From Sutterella faecalis (GTDB lineage Bacteria > Pseudomonadota > Gammaproteobacteria > Burkholderiales > Burkholderiaceae_F): DNA of 64,000 nt. Position numbers and translations under genes: made by a program. Positions 24,920 to 33,300 of the stretch are shown one piece after another. Numbering within the stretch: position 1 is the stretch's first letter; each line of letters opens with the position of its first letter. The stretch covers positions 806,001 to 870,000 of the forward strand of contig NZ_CP040882.1 in assembly GCF_006337085.1 (NCBI RefSeq), written 5' to 3'. The notes under the pieces are model-generated. The model saw only the letters and a list, made by a program, of their open reading frames with translations. It searched no databases and was not told the origin of the DNA.

Positions 24920-26824
24920 CTATTCAATGCGTCCGAGGTCCGAGGGCAGCCTCAGATCGCCGCGCGGCGACAATGCGACCGAACCGATCTTGGGTCCGTC
25001 GGGCATTGAGCTCCGCTTATATTGCTGCGCATAAAAGCGCCGGAAGAAGATCGCTGCGGTGCGGTCGATCTCTTCGGGCGAGGTGCCGCTGAAGGCGATT
25101 TTCGCAAGCGCAACGATCTTTTCCCTGGCAAAACCAGAACGCATCAGATGGAAGAGGAAGAAGTCGTGAAGCGCATAGGATCCGATCGTCGACTCGGTCG
25201 ATTGAATGCGGCCTGATGCATCGGGAGGAAGCAGTTCAGGGCTGATTTCCGTCTCTGCAATCGTCTGAAGAATATCCCGGAGTTCCGGGCGCATATCGCC
25301 CTCCGTGACGACGAGGTGCTTCACGAGCGTCTTCGGAACGCCCGCGTTCACGGCATACATCGACATATGGTCGCCGTTGAAGGTCGCCCAGCCGAGGGCG
25401 AGCTCGCTCATGTCGGAGGTGCCCACCACAAGGCCCGATTCCGCATTGGCGACGTCCATCAGAATCTGCGTGCGCTCTCGCGCCTGCGCATTTTCAAAGA
25501 CCACGTCGTACTGGTCTTCCGGGTGGCCGATATCGGCAAAATGCTGCCGGCAGGCCGGGCGAATGTCGATCGTCCGGCTGTCAATGCCGAGCGCTTCCAT
25601 GAGGCGCCTTGCGCTTTCCTTCGTACCCTCGGAGGTGCCGAATCCGGGCATGGAGATGCCGAGGATGTCGGATCTCGGGCGGCCGAGCCGGTCAAAAGCC
25701 TCTGCAGCGACGAGGAGCGCGAGCGTGCTGTCGAGCCCCCCGGAAATACCGATCACGGCGCGGCGGATGCCGGTCTTTGCAAGCCTTTCAGCGAGACCGG
25801 CCGCCTGTAGCCCCAGAATTTCCCGGCAGCGTTCGTTGCGGCGCGCTTCGCCTTTGGGCACAAAGGGCATGGCATCCACCGCCGCGGGCCAGAGCGGCGC
25901 TTTGGCGGCAAAGGTGGGATCTGCCGCGACGCGGCGATAGCGCTGCGCATCCTTCGGGAGCCCCTCCTTCATCGTGCGAAAGCGCACGCGCTCGAGTTCA
26001 ATCCGCTCGAGGTCGACCTCGGCCGAAACAATGCCGCTCGTCCAGATGGACTCGGCCGCAATGCGCCCGCCTGAAGCAATGAGCTTGTGGCCGCTGAAGA
26101 CGAGGTCCGTCGTGGATTCGCCTTCGCCCGAAGACGCATAGACCATTGCGGCGATTTCCCGGGCGCTTGTCATTCGGACGAGATCGCGCCGGAAGCGCGC
26201 CTTCCCCGTGGTTTCGTTCGAAGCGGAAAGGTTCGCGATGACGTTTGCGCCTGCGGCCGCGTGCCGCGCGCTCGGCGGTACGCCCACCCAGAGGTCTTCG
26301 CAGATTTCGGCGGCCGCCCGGATGCCGCTTTCCGATTCAACGATGATGTCGGTGCCGAAGGGAATCCGCATGCCGGCGACTTCAGCCGAATCCGAGAGCG
26401 CATCGCCCGCAGGAGAGAACCATCGCGCCTCGTAAAACTCCTGATAATTGGGGAGAAAGCTCTTTGGGACCGCGGCGAGCGGGCGTCCGTTCTGAAGGAA
26501 GAGAGCGGCGTTGTAGAGTTGGCCCTCGGAAAGCAATGGAAGACCAAGAAGGACGATCATTTCGGGCGTTCTGCGGGAGGCTTCCAGTACCATCCCGAGC
26601 GCTTCATTCACTTTGCCGAGAAGCCCCGCGCGAAGGAAGAGGTCCCCGCAGGTGTAGCCCGTGAGCGCGAGTTCCGGAAGGACCAGAAGGTCCGTCTTCG
26701 CGCGGCCGGCATCCTCAAGAACCTTTTCGATTTCGCGGGCATTGGCGAGGGGTTCGCCCGGATGCGTTCTGAAGGAAGCCGCCCCGAGCCTCACGAAGCC
26801 GGTCGAATTGGAGCCGATGCGCAT
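24920..26824 (-). CDS. nadE: Glutamine-dependent NAD+ synthetase
   Basis: A 634-residue two-domain enzyme that amidates nicotinic acid adenine dinucleotide to NAD with glutamine nitrogen. The N-terminal nitrilase-type glutaminase domain (about 1-280) has the triad Glu in LLVLPELALTGYTCGD, Lys in VPKSFLPNYQEF and Cys in AAEICEDLWVG. The C-terminal synthetase domain (about 330-620) has the PP-loop GISGGLDSTLALLVA and VVGTSDMSELALGWATFNGD. The length fits the long NadE form. It stands alone, divergent from the dipeptidase gene. Confidence 0.95.
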   Translation of the reverse strand: MRIGSNSTGFVRLGAASFRTHPGEPLANAREIEKVLEDAGRAKTDLLVLPELALTGYTCGDLFLRAGLLGKVNEALGMVLEASRRTPEMIVLLGLPLLSEGQLYNAALFLQNGRPLAAVPKSFLPNYQEFYEARWFSPAGDALSDSAEVAGMRIPFGTDIIVESESGIRAAAEICEDLWVGVPPSARHAAAGANVIANLSASNETTGKARFRRDLVRMTSAREIAAMVYASSGEGESTTDLVFSGHKLIASGGRIAAESIWTSGIVSAEVDLERIELERVRFRTMKEGLPKDAQRYRRVAADPTFAAKAPLWPAAVDAMPFVPKGEARRNERCREILGLQAAGLAERLAKTGIRRAVIGISGGLDSTLALLVAAEAFDRLGRPRSDILGISMPGFGTSEGTKESARRLMEALGIDSRTIDIRPACRQHFADIGHPEDQYDVVFENAQARERTQILMDVANAESGLVVGTSDMSELALGWATFNGDHMSMYAVNAGVPKTLVKHLVVTEGDMRPELRDILQTIAETEISPELLPPDASGRIQSTESTIGSYALHDFFLFHLMRSGFAREKIVALAKIAFSGTSPEEIDRTAAIFFRRFYAQQYKRSSMPDGPKIGSVALSPRGDLRLPSDLGRIE

Positions 26825-27048
26825 AATTCCCTTTCCTAAAGTCTCCGGGCGTCCGTTCCTCTCGAAAGCGCCGCCGCCTTGATGCCAATAATGGTTGCAA
26901 TTTTAGACGGTGCGGGACTGCGGACTCCGCGCTTTTCTGAATACTCTCCCGGAGTGTTCCCCTATACACTTCCCCCTATTCTTATCCGGGGCCCGGAAGC
27001 CGGAGCTTTCCGGCAACGGCCTCACTCAAAATCAAGGGGAAAAGATAC

Positions 27049-28479
27049 ATGTGCACGAGTCTCATCGCCGGTGAAAAAGCCACTGCCGACGGTTCCTTCA
27101 TCGTTGCCCGCAGCGCCGACAGCGCCGCCATCAAAGCGCAGCATTTCGTACACCACCCTGCCCGCCAGGGTCAGAAGGGCATTTACAGCACGAAGGCCCA
27201 CGGCGGCGTGAACGACTTTACGTATCCGCTCCCTGAGAATTCGCTTGCCTTCACGACGATTCCCTTCTGGAAGACCCAGCTTCACGGCGCCGCGGGCTTC
27301 AACGAAGCCGGCCTCGGCCTCACGGGCACGGAATCGATCTTTGCGAGCGAAGCCGCCCTTGCGGTCGATCCCTACGTGAAGGAAACGGGCATTACCGAGG
27401 ACGACATTGCCGACGTTCTCCTCTCGCGCTGCCGCACGGCCCGCGAAGGCGCCATGACGCTCGGCGCCATCATTGAGGAAAAGGGTGCCGGCGAAGGCTT
27501 CGGCGTCGCCTTTGTCGACCAGTCCGAAGTCTGGTACCTCGAAACGGGATCGGGCCACCAGTGGCTCGCTCAGAGAACCCCGGCAGACAAATATTTCGCG
27601 TCGGGCAATCAGGGGCGCTTCCAGGACTACGATCCCGAGTCAACCGACATGATGGCTTCGAAGAATCTCGTGGAGTTCGCCATCGAAAAGGGCCTCTACA
27701 ACCCTGAAAAGGACGGCGCCTTCAATTTCTCGAAGGCCTATACGCGCGACGACGACCGCGACCGCATCTACAACGACCCGCGCGTCTGGGTGATGCAGAA
27801 GTACTTCAACCCCTCGCTCGTCCAGGATCCGGAAGCCGGCCGCACGTTCCCGGTCTACCTCGCCCCGGAAAAGAAGGTGACCGTTGAAGACGCCAAGGCC
27901 ATGATGCGCGACCATTTTGAAGGCACCGACCACGACCCCTATTCCCAGGGGCTCCGCGGCGACGAACCCTGGCGCCCGATCAGCGTCTTCCGTACGTACG
28001 AAGCGCACGTGCTGCAGGTTCGCCCCTGGCTCCCGAAGGAATTGGGCGAAGTGATCTACGTCGCCATGGGCATGGCCGACCTCTCCGTCTTCCTCCCCTT
28101 CTATGCCGGTCTTTCGCGCTCGCCCGAATCTTGGACGAAGGGCTCCGACCAGGGCGAAGCGGATTCCGCCTACTGGAAGTTCCGCCGCGTGCAGACGCTT
28201 GCCATGACGGACTACCCGAAGCTCGCTCCGATCGTGAAGAAGACCTGGGCCGACTTTGAAGCCGATGCGAAGGTCCGTCAGGAGGCAATGGAAGCGAAGG
28301 TGCTCGAGCTCTTTGAAGTCGACCGCGCGAAGGCGCTCGCCGAGCTCGAAGCCTTCAACCTCGGCCTCATCGCCGAAGCCGAACGCACGGCTGAAAAGCT
28401 TCTCGAGAAGCTCTTCGTCATCCGCACCGTCGACATCGAAGCCGTTGTTCCGGCGAAGAACCGCAAGAACAAGGACTGA
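27049..28479 (+). CDS. C69-family dipeptidase
   Basis: A 476-residue Ntn-hydrolase of peptidase family C69 (PepD/dipeptidase A type). The probable nucleophile is Cys2, exposed after removal of Met1: MCTSLIAGEKATADGS. Family motifs ARSADS, HGAAGFNEAGLGLTGTES (about 84-101) and GEGFGVAFVDQSEVWYLETGSGHQWLA in order (about 147-172) are present. It cleaves dipeptides in the cytoplasm. The C-terminus ends in a lysine-rich tail. It is a single-gene unit divergent from nadE, with two strong hairpins following. Confidence 0.92.
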   Translation: MCTSLIAGEKATADGSFIVARSADSAAIKAQHFVHHPARQGQKGIYSTKAHGGVNDFTYPLPENSLAFTTIPFWKTQLHGAAGFNEAGLGLTGTESIFASEAALAVDPYVKETGITEDDIADVLLSRCRTAREGAMTLGAIIEEKGAGEGFGVAFVDQSEVWYLETGSGHQWLAQRTPADKYFASGNQGRFQDYDPESTDMMASKNLVEFAIEKGLYNPEKDGAFNFSKAYTRDDDRDRIYNDPRVWVMQKYFNPSLVQDPEAGRTFPVYLAPEKKVTVEDAKAMMRDHFEGTDHDPYSQGLRGDEPWRPISVFRTYEAHVLQVRPWLPKELGEVIYVAMGMADLSVFLPFYAGLSRSPESWTKGSDQGEADSAYWKFRRVQTLAMTDYPKLAPIVKKTWADFEADAKVRQEAMEAKVLELFEVDRAKALAELEAFNLGLIAEAERTAEKLLEKLFVIRTVDIEAVVPAKNRKNKD

Positions 28480-28491
28480 TCGAGCGTTCCA

Positions 28492-28527
28492 TTAGGGAGC
28501 CCGGACGCCTGGAGTCCGGCTCCCTAA
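28492..28527 (+). terminator. Hairpin after the dipeptidase gene
   Basis: Long stem TTAGGGAGCC.GGAC with GTCCGGCTCCCTAA (about 28492-28527). A second hairpin with GGCGCC arms and five T residues follows (28538-28577), giving double termination. Confidence 0.8.
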
Positions 28528-28588
28528 AGGCATTTAGGGCGCCTTTTCCCATCAGCGGGATCAGGCGCCTTTTTCATTCCGCGCACTT

Positions 28589-29503
28589 TCAACCCGGCAT
28601 CACTTCCGGGAGCACATGGTCGCCGTTGAAGTGCGGGATGAACTTCTCCTCGTTCGTCTTCCCGATCTGCATGAAGCCCTTCGTGATGCCGATCGCTTCG
28701 GCGTGACGGATGACCTTCTGGTACTCAAGGGTCGTGAGCGGCCGGTTGATTTCCGGATGCCGGCAGGCCTTGAAGATCGGCATGTACTGATTCATGACGG
28801 AAATGTAGATGTCGTCGCCGAAGCGCTCATGGAGCCACGAGAGGCATTTGCAGCTGTCGCGCCACTGCCAGGGAAGCACCAGATGCCGCACGATCATGCC
28901 GCGCTTCATGAGACCGTCCTCGCCGATGACGGCCGGCCCCGTCATGCTGAACATCGTTTCGATCGCTTTGGAAGCGTATTCGAAATAGTGCGGGACGCCC
29001 GAATACTTTTCTCCGAGTCGGCTGTCGAAATACTTGAGATCCGGAATGAAGATATCGATGAGGCCGTCGAGCATTCTTAACGACTCCTCGAGCTCATAGC
29101 CGTTTGAATTCCAGACGACGGGTAGCGCGAGGCCCCGTTTTTTTGCAGACTCGAGCGCCTCAACAATCTGCCGCGTGTAGTGACCCGGCGTCACGAGCTC
29201 GATGCAGGCTGCGCCTCTTTGAGCCTCCTCAAGGAAAATGTCCGAGAGCCGCTCCGTCGACACGCGGAGCCCCTTGCCGCCCGCACTGATTTCGTAGTTC
29301 TGACAGAAGCAGCAGCGCAGATTGCAGTGGGAGAAGAAGATCGTGCCCGCACCCGTTTTCCCGGAAATGCAGGGCTCCTCCCAGGCGTGAAGACTCACGA
29401 GGGCTATTTCAATATCGTCGCTCGCGCGGCAGATGCTGCGCTTCAGACCGGCTGCCGAGGAACGGTCGGCATTGCAGCGTCTTGGGCAGAGATTGCAGAT
29501 CAT
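28589..29503 (-). CDS. Radical SAM protein, PflA-like activating-enzyme family
   Basis: A 304-residue radical S-adenosylmethionine enzyme. The cluster ligands are in SHCNLRCCFCQNYEIS (CX3CX2C, about residues 59-66). An extra N-terminal cysteine motif MICNLCPRRCNADR is typical of the uncharacterised PflA-like group. The SAM-binding GGE is replaced here by a TPGHYTRQI region, as in that group. Substrate unknown; members are annotated as pyruvate-formate-lyase-activating-enzyme-like. It reads toward the dipeptidase terminators, and no PFL-type partner gene is nearby. Confidence 0.85.
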   Translation of the reverse strand: MICNLCPRRCNADRSSAAGLKRSICRASDDIEIALVSLHAWEEPCISGKTGAGTIFFSHCNLRCCFCQNYEISAGGKGLRVSTERLSDIFLEEAQRGAACIELVTPGHYTRQIVEALESAKKRGLALPVVWNSNGYELEESLRMLDGLIDIFIPDLKYFDSRLGEKYSGVPHYFEYASKAIETMFSMTGPAVIGEDGLMKRGMIVRHLVLPWQWRDSCKCLSWLHERFGDDIYISVMNQYMPIFKACRHPEINRPLTTLEYQKVIRHAEAIGITKGFMQIGKTNEEKFIPHFNGDHVLPEVMPG

Positions 29504-29617
29504 GACGGTTGAGAAAATCGAGCTCCGGGAAGCTGAATTCCCGGCTCTCCTTCAAAAAACTGAAACCCCTGATGCCCGGGCATCGGGAGCAATCCCCGTC
29601 GTCTCAAAGGCATCCGG

Positions 29618-30088
29618 TCAGGAAGGAGAGGAGTTTACGCCGGCGGAAGGCGTTGATGCCGCGGCCTGACCTTTTGCTCTGCAATCGCTGCAGAGCCCCT
29701 GAATGACGGAACTCTGGAGATCGAGCTCCACGCCGTGGTCCTCGAGGAGATGCTCCGAAAGCGAGGCCGTCATGCGGTCGATTTCGGAACAATGAAGGTG
29801 AAAGAGCTTTCCGCAGCTGCGGCACTGAACGTGGTACTCCGCTGCGCCCGGATCATTGAGATACTCGTATTGAGCGGGCGTCCGCTTATCCAGAACGAAA
29901 CGCCTCACAACGCCCTCCCGGGTCAGCGTTTCAAGCGTTCGATAGACCGTTGTGCGGCCGACAGCCGCGCCGTTCTGACGAATCGCCTCCACCACCTCTT
30001 CGGCGCCCATGTACCTGCCGGCATTCGCCTGCAGTGCAGCGAGGACTGCTGCGCGCTGACGCGTCGAATATCTAACGGGCATAGCCAA
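29618..30088 (-). CDS. zur: Fur-family regulator, probably Zur
   Basis: A 156-residue Fur/Zur/PerR repressor: an N-terminal winged helix (about 8-85, with GRTTVYRTLETLTREGVVRRF) and a C-terminal metal-binding dimer domain with the structural zinc pairs CRSCGK (about 96-99) and CSDCRA (about 135-138), plus HVQC and FHLHCSEID. It is the last gene of a run with znuC and znuB on the same strand and near divergent znuA, so zinc is the likely co-repressor. The Ala/Ser/Pro tail after residue 140 is unusual but short. Confidence 0.88.
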   Translation of the reverse strand: MAMPVRYSTRQRAAVLAALQANAGRYMGAEEVVEAIRQNGAAVGRTTVYRTLETLTREGVVRRFVLDKRTPAQYEYLNDPGAAEYHVQCRSCGKLFHLHCSEIDRMTASLSEHLLEDHGVELDLQSSVIQGLCSDCRAKGQAAASTPSAGVNSSPS

Positions 30089-30154
30089 AATCTCCTGATG
30101 CCTGCTGTCTCCCTTCCTAAGCGTTAATGATACTCGGCCGGCCGCGCAGCTCCG

Positions 30155-30964
30155 TCACCGCAAAATCGGGATGAGGCGCTTCCAAAATGCTGTAAGCGCG
30201 AGCACCCCAACAGAAACCAGCGCCGTGAGTCCGCCCGGAGCCGCATCGACGACCGCAGAAAGCATGAGGCCCGCCGCCGCATCAAAAAGGCTGATTCCAA
30301 TGGCGCTCCAGAAAGTCGCGCGAAAGCCGACCTTGAACTGGAGCGCCGTTGCCACCGGGATCGCAATCATCGAGGAGAGAACCAGCACGCCGGCGATGGG
30401 TATGGCGGCTGCAACGGCCGCGGCCGTGAGAAATGCAAATGCATACCGGTGAAAGACCACATGGATGCCGGCAACCCTCGCCGAATCCTCATCAAAGGAA
30501 ATAGTGATGAGCTCGTTGATGGAGAGCGACAGATAAAGGAGCGCAAGCGCCGTAATGCTCCCGATCATGAGGATGTCGTCGTCGGTAACGGTGAGAACGC
30601 TCCCGAAAAGAAAGTTTTCCGCCCGCCCCTGAACGGCTCCCGAAGTGATGAGCGTCACGGCCGTGCCGACAGCGAGCGCAAGCACGACCGTGAGAATCAG
30701 GTCCGTGCGCTCGCGAAAGAGGCCTCTCATGGCTTCAATCAGCACGCCGCAGAGTGCGGTGAAGAGAAAGGCCCCGGCGAGCGGATTAGCGCCGAAAACG
30801 AGTGCGGTGGCGACGCCCGCGAGCGAGGAGTGGGCGAGCGTGTCGCCGATCATCGAGGTGCGCCTCAGAACAAAGAAAATCCCGATCACGGGACAGAGCA
30901 CGGCCATTGCGAGAATGGCCGCAGCAGCGCGCTGCATGAATCCGAATTGAAAAAGTTCAAGCAT
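30155..30964 (-). CDS. znuB: Zinc/manganese-type ABC transporter permease (ZnuB-like)
   Basis: A 269-residue inner-membrane permease of the ABC-3 metal family with about 8 hydrophobic segments. Family motifs are MIGDTLAHSSLAGVA (about 36-50), SIRVAGIHV-like EDSARVAGIHVVFHR, and IPIAGVLVLSSMIAIPVATA near 200. It starts 2 bases after the znuC stop, so the two are co-translated, and is followed by the Zur-like gene 66 bases downstream. It forms the channel of a zinc importer. Confidence 0.9.
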   Translation of the reverse strand: MLELFQFGFMQRAAAAILAMAVLCPVIGIFFVLRRTSMIGDTLAHSSLAGVATALVFGANPLAGAFLFTALCGVLIEAMRGLFRERTDLILTVVLALAVGTAVTLITSGAVQGRAENFLFGSVLTVTDDDILMIGSITALALLYLSLSINELITISFDEDSARVAGIHVVFHRYAFAFLTAAAVAAAIPIAGVLVLSSMIAIPVATALQFKVGFRATFWSAIGISLFDAAAGLMLSAVVDAAPGGLTALVSVGVLALTAFWKRLIPILR

Positions 30965-30966
30965 GA

Positions 30967-31662
30967 TCAGCCTTCATTGCGATCCGGTTCCAGTTCCTTC
31001 TTCTCTTCTTCCTGATAGGCAGCCGGCGAGCAGATGTGCGCGCGGCCGTCCTTCAAGTGAATGAGCTCCGTGCTTGAGGCGATGGCCTCAGCGAGGTTGT
31101 GCTCCACTGCGACGATCGTGATTCCCCTCTGCCGGTTGAGGACCTTGAGCAGCGCATAAAGCTCCCGCTGGCTCTTCAGATCCACGCCGGTCGAAGGCTC
31201 ATCGAGAATGAGAAGGCGGTTCTCGCCCAGAAGCGCTCTGGCGAGGAGCACGCGCTGGCGCTCTCCTCCCGAAAGACTTGGGAAAAGTGATCGCTTCATG
31301 CCGGCCATGCCGACGGCGTCGAGCACATTCTCCACGGCCTCCTCCCGGCCGCTCCGGGGCATCCCCTTCGCGGATGCAAACGAGAAAAGGAGCTCCTCCA
31401 CCGTGATGGGGAATCCGGCCATGGAAGTCGGATCCGTCTGCGGCACATAACCGATCGCCTTCGTCGACACCATGATTCCTCCGGAGGAGGGAGACAAAAA
31501 TCCAAGGATGAGGCGCATGAGCGTGGTTTTCCCCGCGCCGTTCATGCCGATGATGGAGACGTAGCTTCCTTCCTCAATATCGAAGGAGAGGTCCTTGAGC
31601 AGGTAGGGGGCGCCCCCGGTGTACGAAAAGTAAAGATGCGAAATGGAAATCATCCCGGACAT
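30967..31662 (-). CDS. znuC: Zinc/manganese-type ABC transporter ATPase (ZnuC-like)
   Basis: A 231-residue ABC ATPase. Walker A is IIGMNGAGKTTLMRLI (about 37-52), the Q-loop VPQTDP, the signature SLSGGERQRVLLARALLG (about 130-147), Walker B LLILDEPSTGVD and the H-loop VAVEHNL. It is paired with the ABC-3 permease downstream. The start may be 31662 or the in-frame ATG at 31653. A possible metal-regulator operator lies between it and divergent znuA. Confidence 0.9.
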   Translation of the reverse strand: MSGMISISHLYFSYTGGAPYLLKDLSFDIEEGSYVSIIGMNGAGKTTLMRLILGFLSPSSGGIMVSTKAIGYVPQTDPTSMAGFPITVEELLFSFASAKGMPRSGREEAVENVLDAVGMAGMKRSLFPSLSGGERQRVLLARALLGENRLLILDEPSTGVDLKSQRELYALLKVLNRQRGITIVAVEHNLAEAIASSTELIHLKDGRAHICSPAAYQEEEKKELEPDRNEG

Positions 31663-31730
31663 TTTCCCGACGCTTCCTTTGTCCGCTTGAAAACAACTCG
31701 ATGGGAGGCGTAGTATACGCGTCGCCGATC

Positions 31731-31753
31731 AAATTGGGAATGGATTCCAATTT
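31731..31753. promoter_or_regulatory. Candidate Zur operator between znuC and znuA
   Basis: Dyad AAATTGG/CCAATTT with 9 bases between arms and an inner GGAAT-GG-ATTCC palindrome, centred in the divergent znuC-znuA promoter region next to a Zur-like gene. It does not match the E. coli Zur box closely, so assignment rests on position. Confidence 0.4.
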
Positions 31754-31771
31754 CATTTTAAGGAGATGCAA

Positions 31772-32671
31772 ATGCAGAGGAGAAAAATCATCGGAATGGG
31801 CGCCGCCGGCGCGCTGTCATTCTTTGCCGCCCTGCCGGCACGTGCGGATTCAAAGGAACCGCTTGTGGTCGCGGCAAGCTTTGACGCCATGGCCGAACTC
31901 GTAAAGGCCATGGGCGGCAGTCTTGTCCGGGTGGAGACCCTCATTCCGCCCGGAGCAGAGCCTCATGACTTCACGCCGACCGTGAAAACCACTCAGCTCC
32001 TCAGAAAGGCAAGCGTCCTCGTGGTGAACGGCTTCGGAATGGAGCCCTGGGCGAAGAAAATCGCTGCTGCCGCTGAAAACCCGCGCCTGATGCTCGTCAC
32101 AGCGTCAGAGGGCGCGGTCCCCGTCAAAAATGCCGACCCCGATGAAATCGCCGAACACGGCGCAGATGACCCGCACCTCTGGCTCTCTCTTTCGGGCGCA
32201 GAGATCGAGGCGAAGAACATTGCCGAAGCGCTTGCCAAAGCAGATCCGAAGAATGCCGAAGCGTATCGAATGCAATTCACGCTTTTCAAGGGAAAGCTTC
32301 ACGTCCTCAGAACTCAGTATTCAGCACGCTTCAAGTCGGCAAAACGGCGCTTCTTCGTCACCGGTCATGCCGCTTTTGCTTATCTCTGCCGGGACTTCAA
32401 TCTGGAGCAAAAGAGCGTCGAAGGCGTTTTCGCAGAGGGAGAACCCACGCCGAAGCGGCTCGCGCAGCTCGCGATCCAGTTGAAGAAAGCCGGCGTGCGC
32501 ACGGTTTTCGCCGAGAAGCTCCTGAGCCCCGCTGTTTCGAAAACGCTCGCCGCAGAGGCAGGCGCCCGGGTGGAAACGATCTATACCATGGAGTCCGCCG
32601 AGGACGGAAAAAACTACCTCGACCGCATGAAGAGCAACCTTGAAAAAATCGAATCTGCGCTTAATGATTGA
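31772..32671 (+). CDS. znuA: Zinc/manganese ABC transporter substrate-binding protein (ZnuA-like)
   Basis: A 299-residue periplasmic metal receptor of the cluster A-I family. The AAGGAG site directly abuts the first ATG (31766), so the second ATG at 31772, six bases away, is the better start. The signal peptide QRRKIIGMGAAGALSFFAALP has a twin-arginine look. Metal-ligand motifs are EPHDFTP, DPHLWLS and GHAAFAYL, plus an acidic FAEKLLSP. There is no long His-rich loop between the first two histidines, so it could also be a Mn-type receptor; the Zur-like neighbour favours zinc. Confidence 0.88.
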   Translation: MQRRKIIGMGAAGALSFFAALPARADSKEPLVVAASFDAMAELVKAMGGSLVRVETLIPPGAEPHDFTPTVKTTQLLRKASVLVVNGFGMEPWAKKIAAAAENPRLMLVTASEGAVPVKNADPDEIAEHGADDPHLWLSLSGAEIEAKNIAEALAKADPKNAEAYRMQFTLFKGKLHVLRTQYSARFKSAKRRFFVTGHAAFAYLCRDFNLEQKSVEGVFAEGEPTPKRLAQLAIQLKKAGVRTVFAEKLLSPAVSKTLAAEAGARVETIYTMESAEDGKNYLDRMKSNLEKIESALND

Positions 32672-32728
32672 GTCGAAAGCTTTTTTAATGTATTACCCGG
32701 CTTTCTTTCCGCTAAGCAAAAAGTACTA

Positions 32729-32757
32729 TTGACACTCGCCGTCAAAAGGTAGAGACT
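32729..32757 (+). promoter_or_regulatory. Promoter of the Met/Cys leader
   Basis: A perfect -35 TTGACA (32729-32734) with a weak -10 region TAGAGA/GAGACT, about 70 bases before the leader peptide start. Confidence 0.5.
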
Positions 32758-32825
32758 AACCCTAACTCGCCGGTTGCTTTAAGTGCGCCGGCACTGCTTG
32801 GTCAACTTTTTGGGAAGGAATCGTC

Positions 32826-32945
32826 ATGATGGTCTCCACGCTCGCAATGATGTGCATCATGTGTCTCATGTGCACCCAGTGCATCCAGAGCCGTCGCGAC
32901 GCCTGCCCGGTCTCCCTGCGCCTTCCCCTCAACATGAGGTCCTGA
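32826..32945 (+). CDS. Met/Cys-rich leader peptide of an attenuator
   Basis: A 39-residue ORF starting with two ATG codons behind an excellent GGGAAGGAA site. Twelve of its residues are Met (7) or Cys (5), with MMCIMCLMCTQC concentrated at residues 8-19, then CPVSL and LPLNMRS to a TGA at 32943. A perfect rho-independent terminator follows (32979-33009). The segment GACGCCT at 32898-32904, right after the Met/Cys run, is exactly complementary to AGGCGTC in the terminator's 5' arm, the arrangement expected of a ribosome-mediated attenuator. It precedes a cystathionine-type enzyme gene and a cystine-type transporter, so sensing of Met or Cys supply is the likely role. Confidence 0.7.
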   Translation: MMVSTLAMMCIMCLMCTQCIQSRRDACPVSLRLPLNMRS

Positions 32946-32978
32946 AGCTGCGCACCAGCGAGATCAGAAAGTTTTTTT

Positions 32979-33009
32979 AAGGCGTCCCCCAAAAAGGACG
33001 CCTTTTTTT
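32979..33009 (+). terminator. Attenuator terminator 1
   Basis: 9-bp perfect stem AAGGCGTCC/GGACGCCTT (32979-32987 with 32996-33004), an A-rich loop and seven T residues. Its 5' arm can pair instead with leader bases 32898-32904. Confidence 0.88.
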
Positions 33010-33052
33010 ATTCCTTCTCCTTCACCACCCGCAAACCTCTCAAGGCCGCTCA

Positions 33053-33169
33053 ATGTTCTTCTTCACTTGTCTCCGTTCGACGATTTCGGCTTCATGTCGA
33101 ATGTGCATGTCTCAAGCCTCAATGCCTGGAGCACCTGTCGCCGTCTCCCCTGCAGCCCGAGCACGCTGA
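33053..33169 (+). CDS. Second leader-like short ORF
   Basis: A 38-codon ORF between the first terminator and the PLP-enzyme gene, with CRMCMSQASM at residues 15-24 and a terminator 42 bases after its stop. The ribosome site (AAGG about 8 bases upstream) is modest. It could be a second sensing element, but the Met/Cys content is lower (4 Met, 3 Cys) and the pairing with the terminator arm is weaker (CGGCTT at 33087-33092, one G-T pair). Confidence 0.4.
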   Translation: MFFFTCLRSTISASCRMCMSQASMPGAPVAVSPAARAR

Positions 33170-33211
33170 TGCGCAGCTGAGAAGAGCGGCGCCGCCCCTT
33201 TTGACGCATTG

Positions 33212-33252
33212 AGGCCGAAGCGAAGAACCCGATTCTTCCTGCGGCCTTTTTT
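33212..33252 (+). terminator. Terminator 2 directly upstream of the PLP-enzyme gene
   Basis: AGGCCG (33212-33217) with CGGCCT (33242-33247), an inner AAGAA/TTCTT stem and six T residues (33247-33252), ending 48 bases before the ATG at 33301. A terminator in a 5' leader implies regulated read-through. Confidence 0.75.
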
Positions 33253-33300
33253 GCGCCCTGAAAAAACGTCTGATTTTTGAAAAATTACCAAGGATATCAA

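Noticed and set aside
32783..32980. 65-residue His-rich ORF overlapping the Met/Cys leader
   Set aside because: It lacks a ribosome site, whereas the leader frame has a strong one and matches the attenuator geometry.
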